Shown here piece by piece: positions 1 to 5,875 of a stretch of 5,915 nucleotides of DNA. Position 1 is the stretch's first letter. Each line of letters begins with the position of its first letter. The notes under the pieces were generated by a model. That model made no database searches. It was given only the letters and a program-made list of their open reading frames with translations, and was not told the origin of the DNA. Origin of the DNA: Planctomycetota bacterium (lineage in GTDB: Bacteria; Planctomycetota; Phycisphaerae; Phycisphaerales; SM1A02); the NCBI GenBank assembly GCA_022567855.1, contig JADFGE010000200.1, forward strand, positions 1-5,915. The letters are read 5' to 3'. Position numbers and translations under genes: made by a program.

Positions 1-433
1 GATATATGGTTCCGCAAGCCTTGAACAAATACCTTTCTTCTGAGGCGATGATCGGTAGGTATTGAGCGAGGTAACCAACAAGCAGAACAGCGATCATCCA
101 GTAGACATTGGCAATGCAGCACATACCAACGCTCAGGAGTAGGTTTCCTAAATAAAGCGGGTTTCTGACGTGAGCATAAGGCCCCGTTGTCACGAGTGCC
201 CGCGCAGCGCCTAAAGTACGGGCACGTGTGGACGCGCCAGCATATCCCACAGCCCACGCACGAAGCCATTCACCACAAACGAGGAGAGGACTCCCGATTG
301 CTATCGAACTCAAGGTGGAATGGGAAAAATAAACAAGGATAAGGATAAACGGAACTGGTGTGAGGCTGCGGAATCGAAAGAAAATCTGACCAATCTTGTG
401 GGTAAAACGTAGATTGTAATGGGGATGGTCCAT
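1..433 (-). CDS. ICMT/PEMT-like membrane methyltransferase, C-terminus cut off by the window edge
   Basis: The reverse strand from the ATG at 433 stays open for 144 codons to the left edge. The product contains hydrophobic segments around residues 25-37, 42-56 and 97-127. Between the last two lies the block GPYAHVRNPLYLGN (84-97), followed by EERYLFKACG (132-141). This order matches the isoprenylcysteine carboxyl methyltransferase / phospholipid methyltransferase superfamily, where the G-P-Y-x-x-V-R-(H/N)-P block and the later Glu pair help form the S-adenosylmethionine pocket at the membrane. Bacterial members methylate lipids, quinone-like or unknown small substrates; the substrate here cannot be told. 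A GGA five bases before the ATG is a weak ribosome site. The gene is divergent from the tRNA. GC is about 50%, well below its neighbours, which hints at a different origin. Family assignment is fairly secure; exact function is not. Confidence 0.82.
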   Translation of the reverse strand, partial: MDHPHYNLRFTHKIGQIFFRFRSLTPVPFILILVYFSHSTLSSIAIGSPLLVCGEWLRAWAVGYAGASTRARTLGAARALVTTGPYAHVRNPLYLGNLLLSVGMCCIANVYWMIAVLLVGYLAQYLPIIASEERYLFKACGTIY

Positions 434-450
434 TTTTCCGTCAAATTGAG

Positions 451-477
451 TTGACACGTTTCAAACGTCCCTAATGC
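451..477 (+). promoter_or_regulatory. Possible promoter of the tRNA-Pro gene
   Basis: A perfect TTGACA at 451-456 is followed, after 15 bases, by TAATGC at 472-477, the first unit of a triple heptamer repeat. The spacing is a little short and the -10 match is imperfect (TAATGC against TATAAT). The position, ending 23 bases before the tRNA 5' end, is sensible. The next repeat unit gives a 22-base spacing, which is too long. This is an inference from consensus only. Confidence 0.3.
456..468. repeat. 13-bp palindrome, possible operator
   Basis: ACGTTT and AAACGT flank a single central C, making a perfect inverted repeat with 6-bp arms. It sits in the 67-base gap between the divergent methyltransferase and tRNA-Pro genes and overlaps the last base of the TTGACA box. 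That is where a dimeric repressor could act on either direction. No regulator gene is visible in the window, so the operator role is only a possibility. Confidence 0.35.
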
Positions 478-492
478 CTAATGCCTAATGCC
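472..492. repeat. Triple tandem heptamer TAATGCC
   Basis: Three exact head-to-tail copies of TAATGCC occupy 472-478, 479-485 and 486-492 and end 8 bases before the tRNA-Pro 5' end. Short perfect tandem units like this arise by replication slippage, and copy number may vary between strains. The first copy could supply the -10 region for the tRNA. Confidence 0.8.
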
Positions 493-500
493 TTCTTCAG

Positions 501-574
<74 letters not shown>

Positions 575-617
575 TTACGGGGAAGCCGCAATAGAGCAGT
601 GGAGCAGGAGAACAGGT

Positions 618-664
618 GAACAGTTGAGCCAGAAGACCGAACCTGCTCAACTGTTCGAGGTTTT
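618..664 (+). terminator. Hairpin downstream of tRNA-Pro, possible intrinsic terminator
   Basis: GAACAGTTGAGC (618-629) and GCTCAACTGTTC (645-656) form a perfect 12-bp stem with a 15-base loop. TTTT follows at 661-664 after four other bases. The stem is far stronger than chance, and the position 44 bases after the tRNA suits a terminator. However, the U tract is short and displaced, so it may instead be an RNA-stability or Rho-assisted element. Confidence 0.45.
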
Positions 665-706
665 CATCGTCACGTTCGCGTTCGGGAGACTCTCGGCACT
701 GTAAAG

Positions 707-725
707 CCGGCGATGGTATCGCCGG
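707..725. repeat. Small perfect hairpin in intergenic DNA
   Basis: CCGGCGAT (707-714) and ATCGCCGG (718-725) pair perfectly around a 3-base loop GGT. No T tract follows on either side, so it does not look like an intrinsic terminator. Function unknown. Confidence 0.5.
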
Positions 726-1008
726 GCGAGGCGCGACATGCGTCCGTCCTCGCGGTTGATATCTGCTGCAATTTCATTCCCAACGCCGCGGCGGCAAGAA
801 GGGAACCATCGGTCTTATCGCGGATCGAACTCCCGACCCGTTCGGCTATCTGTGTTCATCTGCGGTCGCTCCTCTGCCTCGGGACGCTGCGCGTCACCCG
901 CTAAACGGGCGAGATTCCCACGCACTGTTCCCGCCTCATAGCGCATGGCCCATCCCGCATCCCGTTTCCTGTGGCTCCGCTCGCCGTGCATCGGCTACCA
1001 TTGATGAC

Positions 1009-1884
1009 ATGATGAGGATGCCCAAGACATCGGCCGTTTGCGTTCTTTTCGCGTTCGTCGCTGCGATCTTTGCGGGCCCGGCCACCGCGCAGGAGGTCGG
1101 GCCGACCAACGGCTCGCTTGTCATCGTTGGTGGGGGGCTTACACCTCAGATCGCCCAGCGTTTTATCGAACTTGCGGGTGGACCGGACGCGAACATTATC
1201 GTGATTCCTACGGCGATGGGCGGCGACAACGCGGTCGCGTCGGGACAGAGTTTCGCCAGGCGACTGGCTGGGTACGGCGCAAAGAACGTGACCGTGCTTC
1301 ACACGCGCGATCGCGATGAGGCGAACTCGGATGTGTTCGTGCAGCCGCTCACCGAGGCTGGGGGCGTGTGGTTTGGCGGCGGGCGTCAATGGCGGTTGGC
1401 GGATGCGTACCTTGGGACCAAGACGGAGCAAGCGTTGCGTGGCGTACTGGATCGCGGCGGGGTAATCGGCGGCTCGTCCGCCGGGGCCACCATTCAGGGA
1501 TCGTACCTCGTGCGCGGCGACTCAAAGACCAACGTGATCATGATGGGCGATCACGAGCAGGGATTCGGCTACTTGAAGAACACCGCGATCGATCAGCACG
1601 TGCTGACGCGAAACCGGCAGTTCGACATGATCGAGGTGATCCGCGCCAAGCCGGAGCTTCTGGGAATCGGTCTTGATGACGACACCGCCATCGTCGTGCA
1701 GGGCGATGAATTCGAGGTCATCGGCCGATCGTATGTCGCGATATACGATCACGAGACCATGGGAGCTGAAGGACGTTTCTATTTTCTCGCGCCGGGGCAA
1801 CGCTTCGATCTTGCTACCCGCAAGGTAAAACGCACCACAAGAGGGGAGCGCGGCGAGCCATTGGAGCGCAGTACCGGGCGTTGA
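1009..1884 (+). CDS. Exported cyanophycinase-like peptidase, family S51
   Basis: The 291-residue product begins with a Sec-type signal: basic start (Arg3, Lys6), hydrophobic stretch 9-23 and a likely cleavage after ATA-Q (about residue 28). The mature part opens with GSLVIVGGGLTP (35-46). It carries the nucleophile elbow GGSSAGA (154-160), with Ser157 as the expected catalytic serine. AIDQHVLTRNR (193-203) holds His197, matching the catalytic histidine of cyanophycinases. Known relatives cleave the aspartate-arginine storage polymer cyanophycin; secreted CphE types let the owner use external polymer, while other S51 members cut different Asp or isoAsp peptides. No cyanophycin synthetase is visible, so external scavenging fits better than turnover of an own store. 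ATGs at 1009, 1012 and 1018 are all possible starts; none has a clear Shine-Dalgarno site. It converges on the VOC gene. Confidence 0.88.
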   Translation: MMRMPKTSAVCVLFAFVAAIFAGPATAQEVGPTNGSLVIVGGGLTPQIAQRFIELAGGPDANIIVIPTAMGGDNAVASGQSFARRLAGYGAKNVTVLHTRDRDEANSDVFVQPLTEAGGVWFGGGRQWRLADAYLGTKTEQALRGVLDRGGVIGGSSAGATIQGSYLVRGDSKTNVIMMGDHEQGFGYLKNTAIDQHVLTRNRQFDMIEVIRAKPELLGIGLDDDTAIVVQGDEFEVIGRSYVAIYDHETMGAEGRFYFLAPGQRFDLATRKVKRTTRGERGEPLERSTGR

Positions 1885-1886
1885 GG

Positions 1887-2381
1887 TTAGGGTGTGGTCG
1901 TGGTGGACCCGGCATGGGCCGCGGCAACTTGGACTTCCAGCCCGTCGGGATCATCGAAGTACACGCGGTTCTGTGCGCGCCTCACCGTCAAGCCCCCAGC
2001 CTTGAGTTTCTCGACGGCGGTATCCGGTTCGTAGTTGTCGATCGCATAGCAATAGTGATGCATTGCCGGCTCTTTCGATCGAAACAGTGCGACGAAGTTA
2101 TTGCCGCAATGGAGAAAACAACTTTGCTCGCCTCCATCGCTCATGATCGTCAGTCCCAAGTGCTGCTCGTAGAAGGCGCGCGATCGCGCGACGTCCGTGA
2201 CGGAAAGGGCGATATGATCGAGCCCGGTCGCCTTGAAGGTGCTCTCTGGAGAGCCGCTTTGTGAGGCAACGGCCGTTCCCGACATCGCGGCGGCAACGGC
2301 CACAAGATGGCCGATGAGCTGCCGGCGTGTCAAGACTCCTTGGTCATAGCCGTCCACGATTGATTCGATCGCATCCTGCAT
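1887..2381 (-). CDS. VOC-fold protein with export-type (possible Tat) leader
   Basis: The 164-residue product has two parts. Residues 1-18 are acidic, then TRRQLI (18-23) runs into a hydrophobic stretch (22-39) ending in AVA-S, which looks like a twin-arginine signal with a signal-peptidase site after residue 39. From about 52 onward it is a vicinal-oxygen-chelate domain: LDHIALSVTDVARSRAFYEQ (54-73), HHYCYAIDNYEPD (108-120) and FDDPDGLEVQV (142-152). His56, His108 or 109 and Glu149 are the likely metal ligands. The family includes glyoxalase I, ring-cleaving dioxygenases and resistance proteins; the substrate cannot be told. The gene follows eboF by 29 bases and is probably co-transcribed with it. 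The acidic segment before the arginines is unusual for Tat signals, so export is likely but not certain. Confidence 0.85.
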   Translation of the reverse strand: MQDAIESIVDGYDQGVLTRRQLIGHLVAVAAAMSGTAVASQSGSPESTFKATGLDHIALSVTDVARSRAFYEQHLGLTIMSDGGEQSCFLHCGNNFVALFRSKEPAMHHYCYAIDNYEPDTAVEKLKAGGLTVRRAQNRVYFDDPDGLEVQVAAAHAGSTTTTP

Positions 2382-2388
2382 TTCGGAT

Positions 2389-2394
2389 CTCCTT
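2389..2394 (-). promoter_or_regulatory. Strong ribosome binding site of the VOC gene
   Basis: On the minus strand AAGGAG lies 7 bases before the ATG at 2381. It is the best Shine-Dalgarno match in the window; the ebo genes upstream have weaker sites or none. It fixes the VOC start and so supports including the twin-arginine leader in the protein. Confidence 0.8.
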
Positions 2395-2410
2395 ACATTC
2401 AGGCCTTTAG

Positions 2411-3790
2411 TCAGTCCTCAAACAGATGGTCGAGGATGATATCGCGCACCGCCTGACAAGGTATCTCTTGGGCGCGGTCAGTCGGATCATGTTGTGTGAT
2501 CAGCACCGGCTGGAAGTCAGGCGGCACATCAACACGACCGTGCGAACCACGGATGAGGGAAGGATCAAGGGGTATCACATCCATCAGCGTGCGGAAGCCC
2601 AATCGTTTACGAAGCAGCTTCCACGCGATGTGCAGCTTCGGCAAGCTCAGGTTCGGATCGACGAACAACTCACACGGGTCATAGCCGGGCTTGCGATGAA
2701 TATCGACCGTCCGCGCGAAATCCGGAGCGCGGGAATCATCGAGCCAATACTCGTAACTGAACCATCGCCGTGATTCGGAGACAAGCACAAGATCACCGGA
2801 CCGCTCATGATCGATTGCGTGCGATTTCTGCTCGCGGTGATCGAGGACGAGGTCAACGCCTTCGATTTCATTACACAACGACTTTACACGTTGAAGTTGA
2901 TCGGATGCGTGGACGTACACATGTGCGATCTGGTGGTCAGCTACGGCGAAGGCGTCGCTAGCGCCAGGGTCAAGCAGTTCAAGGTCCTGTTCGGTGCGCA
3001 CCTGAAGCAGCCCCGCCTTGCGCAGCTCGCGGTTGATGTGAACCGAGTCGTCGACGGCCTCGATGCCGTACTCACTGAGAAGAATGACTCGAACACCTTG
3101 GGCGTCGAAGTAGTCGATGAGTTTGCCGACGACGGCGTCGATCTCGCGCACGTGGATCGGGATATCAGGATGATCCGGGCCGAGCTTCTGGAGGCCGTAG
3201 TCAAGGTGAGGTAAGTAGATCAACGACAGCGTTGGCTGATGCCATTGGTGAGTGAGGATCGCCGCATCTGCAATCCATTGACTGGACTTGATGGATGACC
3301 CAGGCCCCCAGAAGTGAAACAACGGGAAGGGCCCGAGCTCGTGTTGCAAGCGGGTTCGCAGATCGGCGGGTTTGGTGTACACGTCCGGGATTTTGCGCCC
3401 GTCGGCTTTGTAGATTGGGCGCGGGGTCACGGCGTAGTCCGCAGAAGCGTACATGTTATACCACCAGAACATCACACAAGTCGTGACCGAAGGATCGCGC
3501 TTGCGCGCCGTCTCCCACACCTTTTCGCCGTGGACGAGGTGGTTGGATTGTTTCCAGAAGTGAATCTCAGCCAGATCGTGGTTGTACCAACCGTTGCCGA
3601 CGATGCCGTGTTCGCGCGGCGTGAGGCCGGTGAGCATGCTCGACTGCACGGCGCATGTCACGGCGGGGAGCACCGGCTTGAGGCGACACAGCTTCCCGCC
3701 CTTGATGAAGGAAGAGATAGTCGGTGACGCTTCGCCGATGAGCGAGCTGCTCAGTCCGGCTAGGTTGATGACGACGGTGGGATGCGCCAT
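2411..3790 (-). CDS. eboF: EboF-like alkaline-phosphatase-superfamily protein (nucleotide pyrophosphatase/phosphodiesterase type)
   Basis: From the ATG at 3790 the product has 459 residues. It shows the fold order of type I phosphodiesterase/nucleotide pyrophosphatases: TVVINLAGL (5-13), LPAVTCAVQSSMLTG (41-55) with Thr45 at the usual nucleophile place, YLPHLDYGLQKLGPDHPD (192-209), VILLSEYGIEAV (235-246) and IRGSHGRVD (413-421). No signal peptide is seen, so it should be cytoplasmic. In ebo/edb clusters this gene accompanies metabolite-trafficking genes; its reaction is not known. Several metal ligands of active relatives are replaced: Ala11 for Asp, Gln201 for His, Glu240-Tyr241 for Asp-His, while Thr45, Asp197 and His417 remain. 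A TTG at 3802 would add four residues and overlap eboC; the ATG, one base after the eboC stop, fits the family N-terminus better. Neither has a clear Shine-Dalgarno site, suggesting translational coupling. Confidence 0.85.
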   Translation of the reverse strand: MAHPTVVINLAGLSSSLIGEASPTISSFIKGGKLCRLKPVLPAVTCAVQSSMLTGLTPREHGIVGNGWYNHDLAEIHFWKQSNHLVHGEKVWETARKRDPSVTTCVMFWWYNMYASADYAVTPRPIYKADGRKIPDVYTKPADLRTRLQHELGPFPLFHFWGPGSSIKSSQWIADAAILTHQWHQPTLSLIYLPHLDYGLQKLGPDHPDIPIHVREIDAVVGKLIDYFDAQGVRVILLSEYGIEAVDDSVHINRELRKAGLLQVRTEQDLELLDPGASDAFAVADHQIAHVYVHASDQLQRVKSLCNEIEGVDLVLDHREQKSHAIDHERSGDLVLVSESRRWFSYEYWLDDSRAPDFARTVDIHRKPGYDPCELFVDPNLSLPKLHIAWKLLRKRLGFRTLMDVIPLDPSLIRGSHGRVDVPPDFQPVLITQHDPTDRAQEIPCQAVRDIILDHLFED

Positions 3791-3791
3791 A

Positions 3792-4670
3792 TCAAGTGCC
3801 AAGGATATACCGATGCCCGATTGCGGTCAGGACGAAGCAGCCAAGCGCCGCCACCGCGAAGCTCGGTTGATCAAGGAGCGTGAGATAGAACGCGTCGATC
3901 AGGCAGATGCCCGAGAGCCAGTTGAGGATGGCGTTTTTGGTGCGAGCCGGTCGCGCGAGGGCGTGTCGAGCCGCAAGGACGAGCCAGGCCAGAACGAGCA
4001 GTGCAGTGGCAGCAGGCTGAACCCATGTCCCGGAGTGAACCAGCGCGGCGGGCGCCAACGCGATGAACGGAAGCATGATCGACAACCATCGCCGCGCTCC
4101 GGCGGTGGGGGCGGCCTCCGACCGGGCGATGAGCGTGACGATGCTTATGTAGATCGTGACTGTGCCCGCGAAGATTATGGTTATCGACCAGTCGATCGGC
4201 CACGCCACGGCGGCGGCGGCGGTGACATACACGAGCCCTCGGCAAAGCCCCATCAACATGACGGACGCTGCGATCTTCTTGTGGAGAAAATCGTAGACGA
4301 TGATCGTCACGACGAGCATCAAGCCAAGCAGGAGGGCGGGCGTCGCCATCAATGCGATCAAACTGATGGCCAGCGCCATGCAAATAACCGTGAAGATGCA
4401 CGCAGCACGTATTGAAATGCGACCGGAGGGAATGGGGCGGCCGGGTCGTTGTTGTCGATCGAAGGTGTGGTCGACCGCGTCGTTGAGCGCCATGCCTGCG
4501 ATGTACAGCAAGCCGATGGCGATGGTCATGCCGGCGATCGTTTTCCACTCGGACCAGCCGCTGAGTCCGCCGATTGCACACCCCACCAGTACGTTACTGA
4601 AGCACGTCGGGATGTTGGAGAGCCGCGCCAACTCGACATACGCGCGGACGGTTTTGCGCGCCGCGTTCAT
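3792..4670 (-). CDS. eboC: EboC-like UbiA-family prenyltransferase
   Basis: The 292-residue product is very hydrophobic, with about eight to nine predicted membrane helices, and carries both UbiA signatures. The first is NDAVDHTFD (63-71) followed by RPGRPIPSG (75-83), the Asp-rich motif that binds the magnesium-diphosphate of a polyprenyl donor. The second is YDFLHKK (126-132). UbiA enzymes move a prenyl chain onto an aromatic or other acceptor at the inner membrane. In the ebo cluster the acceptor is unknown, and a membrane carrier or lipid-anchor role for a trafficked metabolite has been discussed. Its ATG overlaps the eboE stop as ATGA, and an AGGGA six bases upstream serves as ribosome site, so translation is coupled. 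Length is normal for the family and no key residue is missing. Other UbiA enzymes are possible, but the neighbours favour EboC. Confidence 0.88.
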   Translation of the reverse strand: MNAARKTVRAYVELARLSNIPTCFSNVLVGCAIGGLSGWSEWKTIAGMTIAIGLLYIAGMALNDAVDHTFDRQQRPGRPIPSGRISIRAACIFTVICMALAISLIALMATPALLLGLMLVVTIIVYDFLHKKIAASVMLMGLCRGLVYVTAAAAVAWPIDWSITIIFAGTVTIYISIVTLIARSEAAPTAGARRWLSIMLPFIALAPAALVHSGTWVQPAATALLVLAWLVLAARHALARPARTKNAILNWLSGICLIDAFYLTLLDQPSFAVAALGCFVLTAIGHRYILGT

Positions 4671-5875
4671 TGGGTGTCCCTATCTGCGAATTGATCCTTG
4701 AGCCACAGGATTTCGCGGGCGATCCCCTCGGCTAGATCATCCGTTCGCAGTTCCTTGGGCAGGACATCCCAGGCGTAGGTCTCGACCTCGAAATGACGGA
4801 CGTCGTCCTCGGGCTTGATTGCTCGTAGGCATTGAGCAATCTGATCCTGCGTCGTCTCGATCAAGCCGAAGCGATCGAGAAAGATCGGCATGTGGAAATG
4901 GATGCGCCACTCCCCGACAGGGTGATCGTCTACGATTGATGCGATCGCCAGCGGTAGATCTTCGTAGAAATCCATTTCGCCATCCGGCCGTCGTATCATC
5001 GTCTGATGCAAATAACGATCTTCGGCGAAGGCCTGTACTTGACGAAGGGCATCGGTTCGCTCAGGATCGCTCATCGCATCGAACGGGATCCGAATGGCTG
5101 AGGACACCTGCACCTTGCCGATTCGTATGCCGGCCTTCTCGTAGCACGCGATTGCTTCGGCTTGATTCTCAAACATTACCGCAGCGTGGCAAATATCGTG
5201 ACACACGCGGATGTGGGCGCATACAACCTCGGCGGGCAGATCGAGTCGGTCACCGGCCGGGAGTAGGTGATCCTGAAAGAACTTCACGACGTCGCTGCTT
5301 CGTTGCAGCAGACATCCGGGCTCGGGTTCAAGATCGACATGGATGAACACGCCGGTTGTGTCCGCGATTCGGCGAAGCTCCTTGGCCAGTCCAAGCAGGT
5401 TCGCAACCGTCGCATCACATTCGACCCTCCAAGACGATTCTTTCGGCCAACCCAACGGAAGCGTAGAAATGCTGCGGTGTGAGAACTCTGGTGATATCTC
5501 AGTGAGTACCGCCGCCAGCGCATGTGTATATCCAAGTCGATCCGCCGTACTCCAATCAGGCTCGTACACGCGATGCTTGACAACCGGCTGGTGGAAATCG
5601 CCGTACGGGAAACCGTTGAACGTAAACGGGATCAATCCATGATCATCAAGCCACGGCCCAAGTTGAGGCAAGCCCTTGGGGCCTTGGCTGAACAGTTCGT
5701 TCACACATTGGCGCGAAAGCCAGAGCCCGATTCCCATCGGCTCGTCGGGGGAGACGATGCGTTTCACGGCGAGCGCGTATTCCTCGAGGTTCGCCTTCGT
5801 CTGCGCCAACGTCGCCCCGGCATGCACGTTCGTGCAATAGCCGACCATGCGATCTGCGGGCGATTCAGTGTCCAT
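4667..5875 (-). CDS. eboE: EboE-like xylose-isomerase-type TIM-barrel protein
   Basis: The 402-residue product begins near VGYCTNVHAGATLAQTKANL (11-30), the usual opening of EboE proteins. It continues with FTFNGFPYGDFH (84-95), VFIHVDLEPEPGCLL (176-190), VCHDICHAAVMFE (224-236), IGKVQVSSAI (252-261), WRIHFHMPIF (323-332) and HFEVETYAWDVLP (361-373). The spaced Glu (183, 185), His (226, 326, 328) and Glu (363, 365) residues fit a divalent-metal site at the mouth of a sugar-isomerase/endonuclease-IV-like barrel. In cyanobacteria the ebo cluster is needed to bring the scytonemin monomer to the periplasm; the chemistry of EboE is not known. No signal peptide is seen, so it should act in the cytoplasm. 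The start could be the ATG at 5875 or at 5848; the longer form is given, and no Shine-Dalgarno site decides. The frame stays open upstream to the window edge. Confidence 0.87.
   Translation of the reverse strand: MDTESPADRMVGYCTNVHAGATLAQTKANLEEYALAVKRIVSPDEPMGIGLWLSRQCVNELFSQGPKGLPQLGPWLDDHGLIPFTFNGFPYGDFHQPVVKHRVYEPDWSTADRLGYTHALAAVLTEISPEFSHRSISTLPLGWPKESSWRVECDATVANLLGLAKELRRIADTTGVFIHVDLEPEPGCLLQRSSDVVKFFQDHLLPAGDRLDLPAEVVCAHIRVCHDICHAAVMFENQAEAIACYEKAGIRIGKVQVSSAIRIPFDAMSDPERTDALRQVQAFAEDRYLHQTMIRRPDGEMDFYEDLPLAIASIVDDHPVGEWRIHFHMPIFLDRFGLIETTQDQIAQCLRAIKPEDDVRHFEVETYAWDVLPKELRTDDLAEGIAREILWLKDQFADRDTQ

Larger units (their letters stand above)
575..1008. other. Intergenic stretch without a convincing gene
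   Basis: These 434 bases lie between tRNA-Pro and the cyanophycinase-like gene. They hold a 12-bp hairpin (618-656), an 8-bp hairpin (707-725) and a short period-10 repeat fragment (848-865). Open frames here are short, have Arg/Ser-rich translations without recognisable domains, and have no good ribosome sites. The promoter of the downstream gene should lie in the right part, but I see no clear -35/-10 pair. Confidence 0.6.

Noticed and set aside
812..840. Minus-strand GGTCGGGAGTTCGATCC, resembling the T arm of a tRNA
   Set aside because: The flanking bases do not form a T stem, and no acceptor, D or anticodon stem is found around it, so it is not a tRNA gene. At most it is a worn fragment; chance is enough to explain it.
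713..941. Two overlapping short plus-strand open frames of 63 and 67 codons
   Set aside because: No ribosome site, Arg/Ser-rich products without a domain, and the first begins inside the 707-725 hairpin. They look like chance open frames in GC-rich DNA.
901..1431. 176-codon minus-strand open frame opposite the cyanophycinase-like gene
   Set aside because: It is antisense to a gene with clear family motifs, and its Arg-rich translation has no recognisable domain.
3791..3802. TTG start at 3802 for eboF
   Set aside because: It adds only MALD before the ATG at 3790, has no Shine-Dalgarno site, and the family N-terminus aligns just after the ATG. Kept only as a possible alternative.
3582..4415. 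277-codon plus-strand open frame opposite eboC and eboF
   Set aside because: Its product is a low-complexity Arg/Asp/Gly-rich string, while both minus-strand genes beneath it carry full family signatures.
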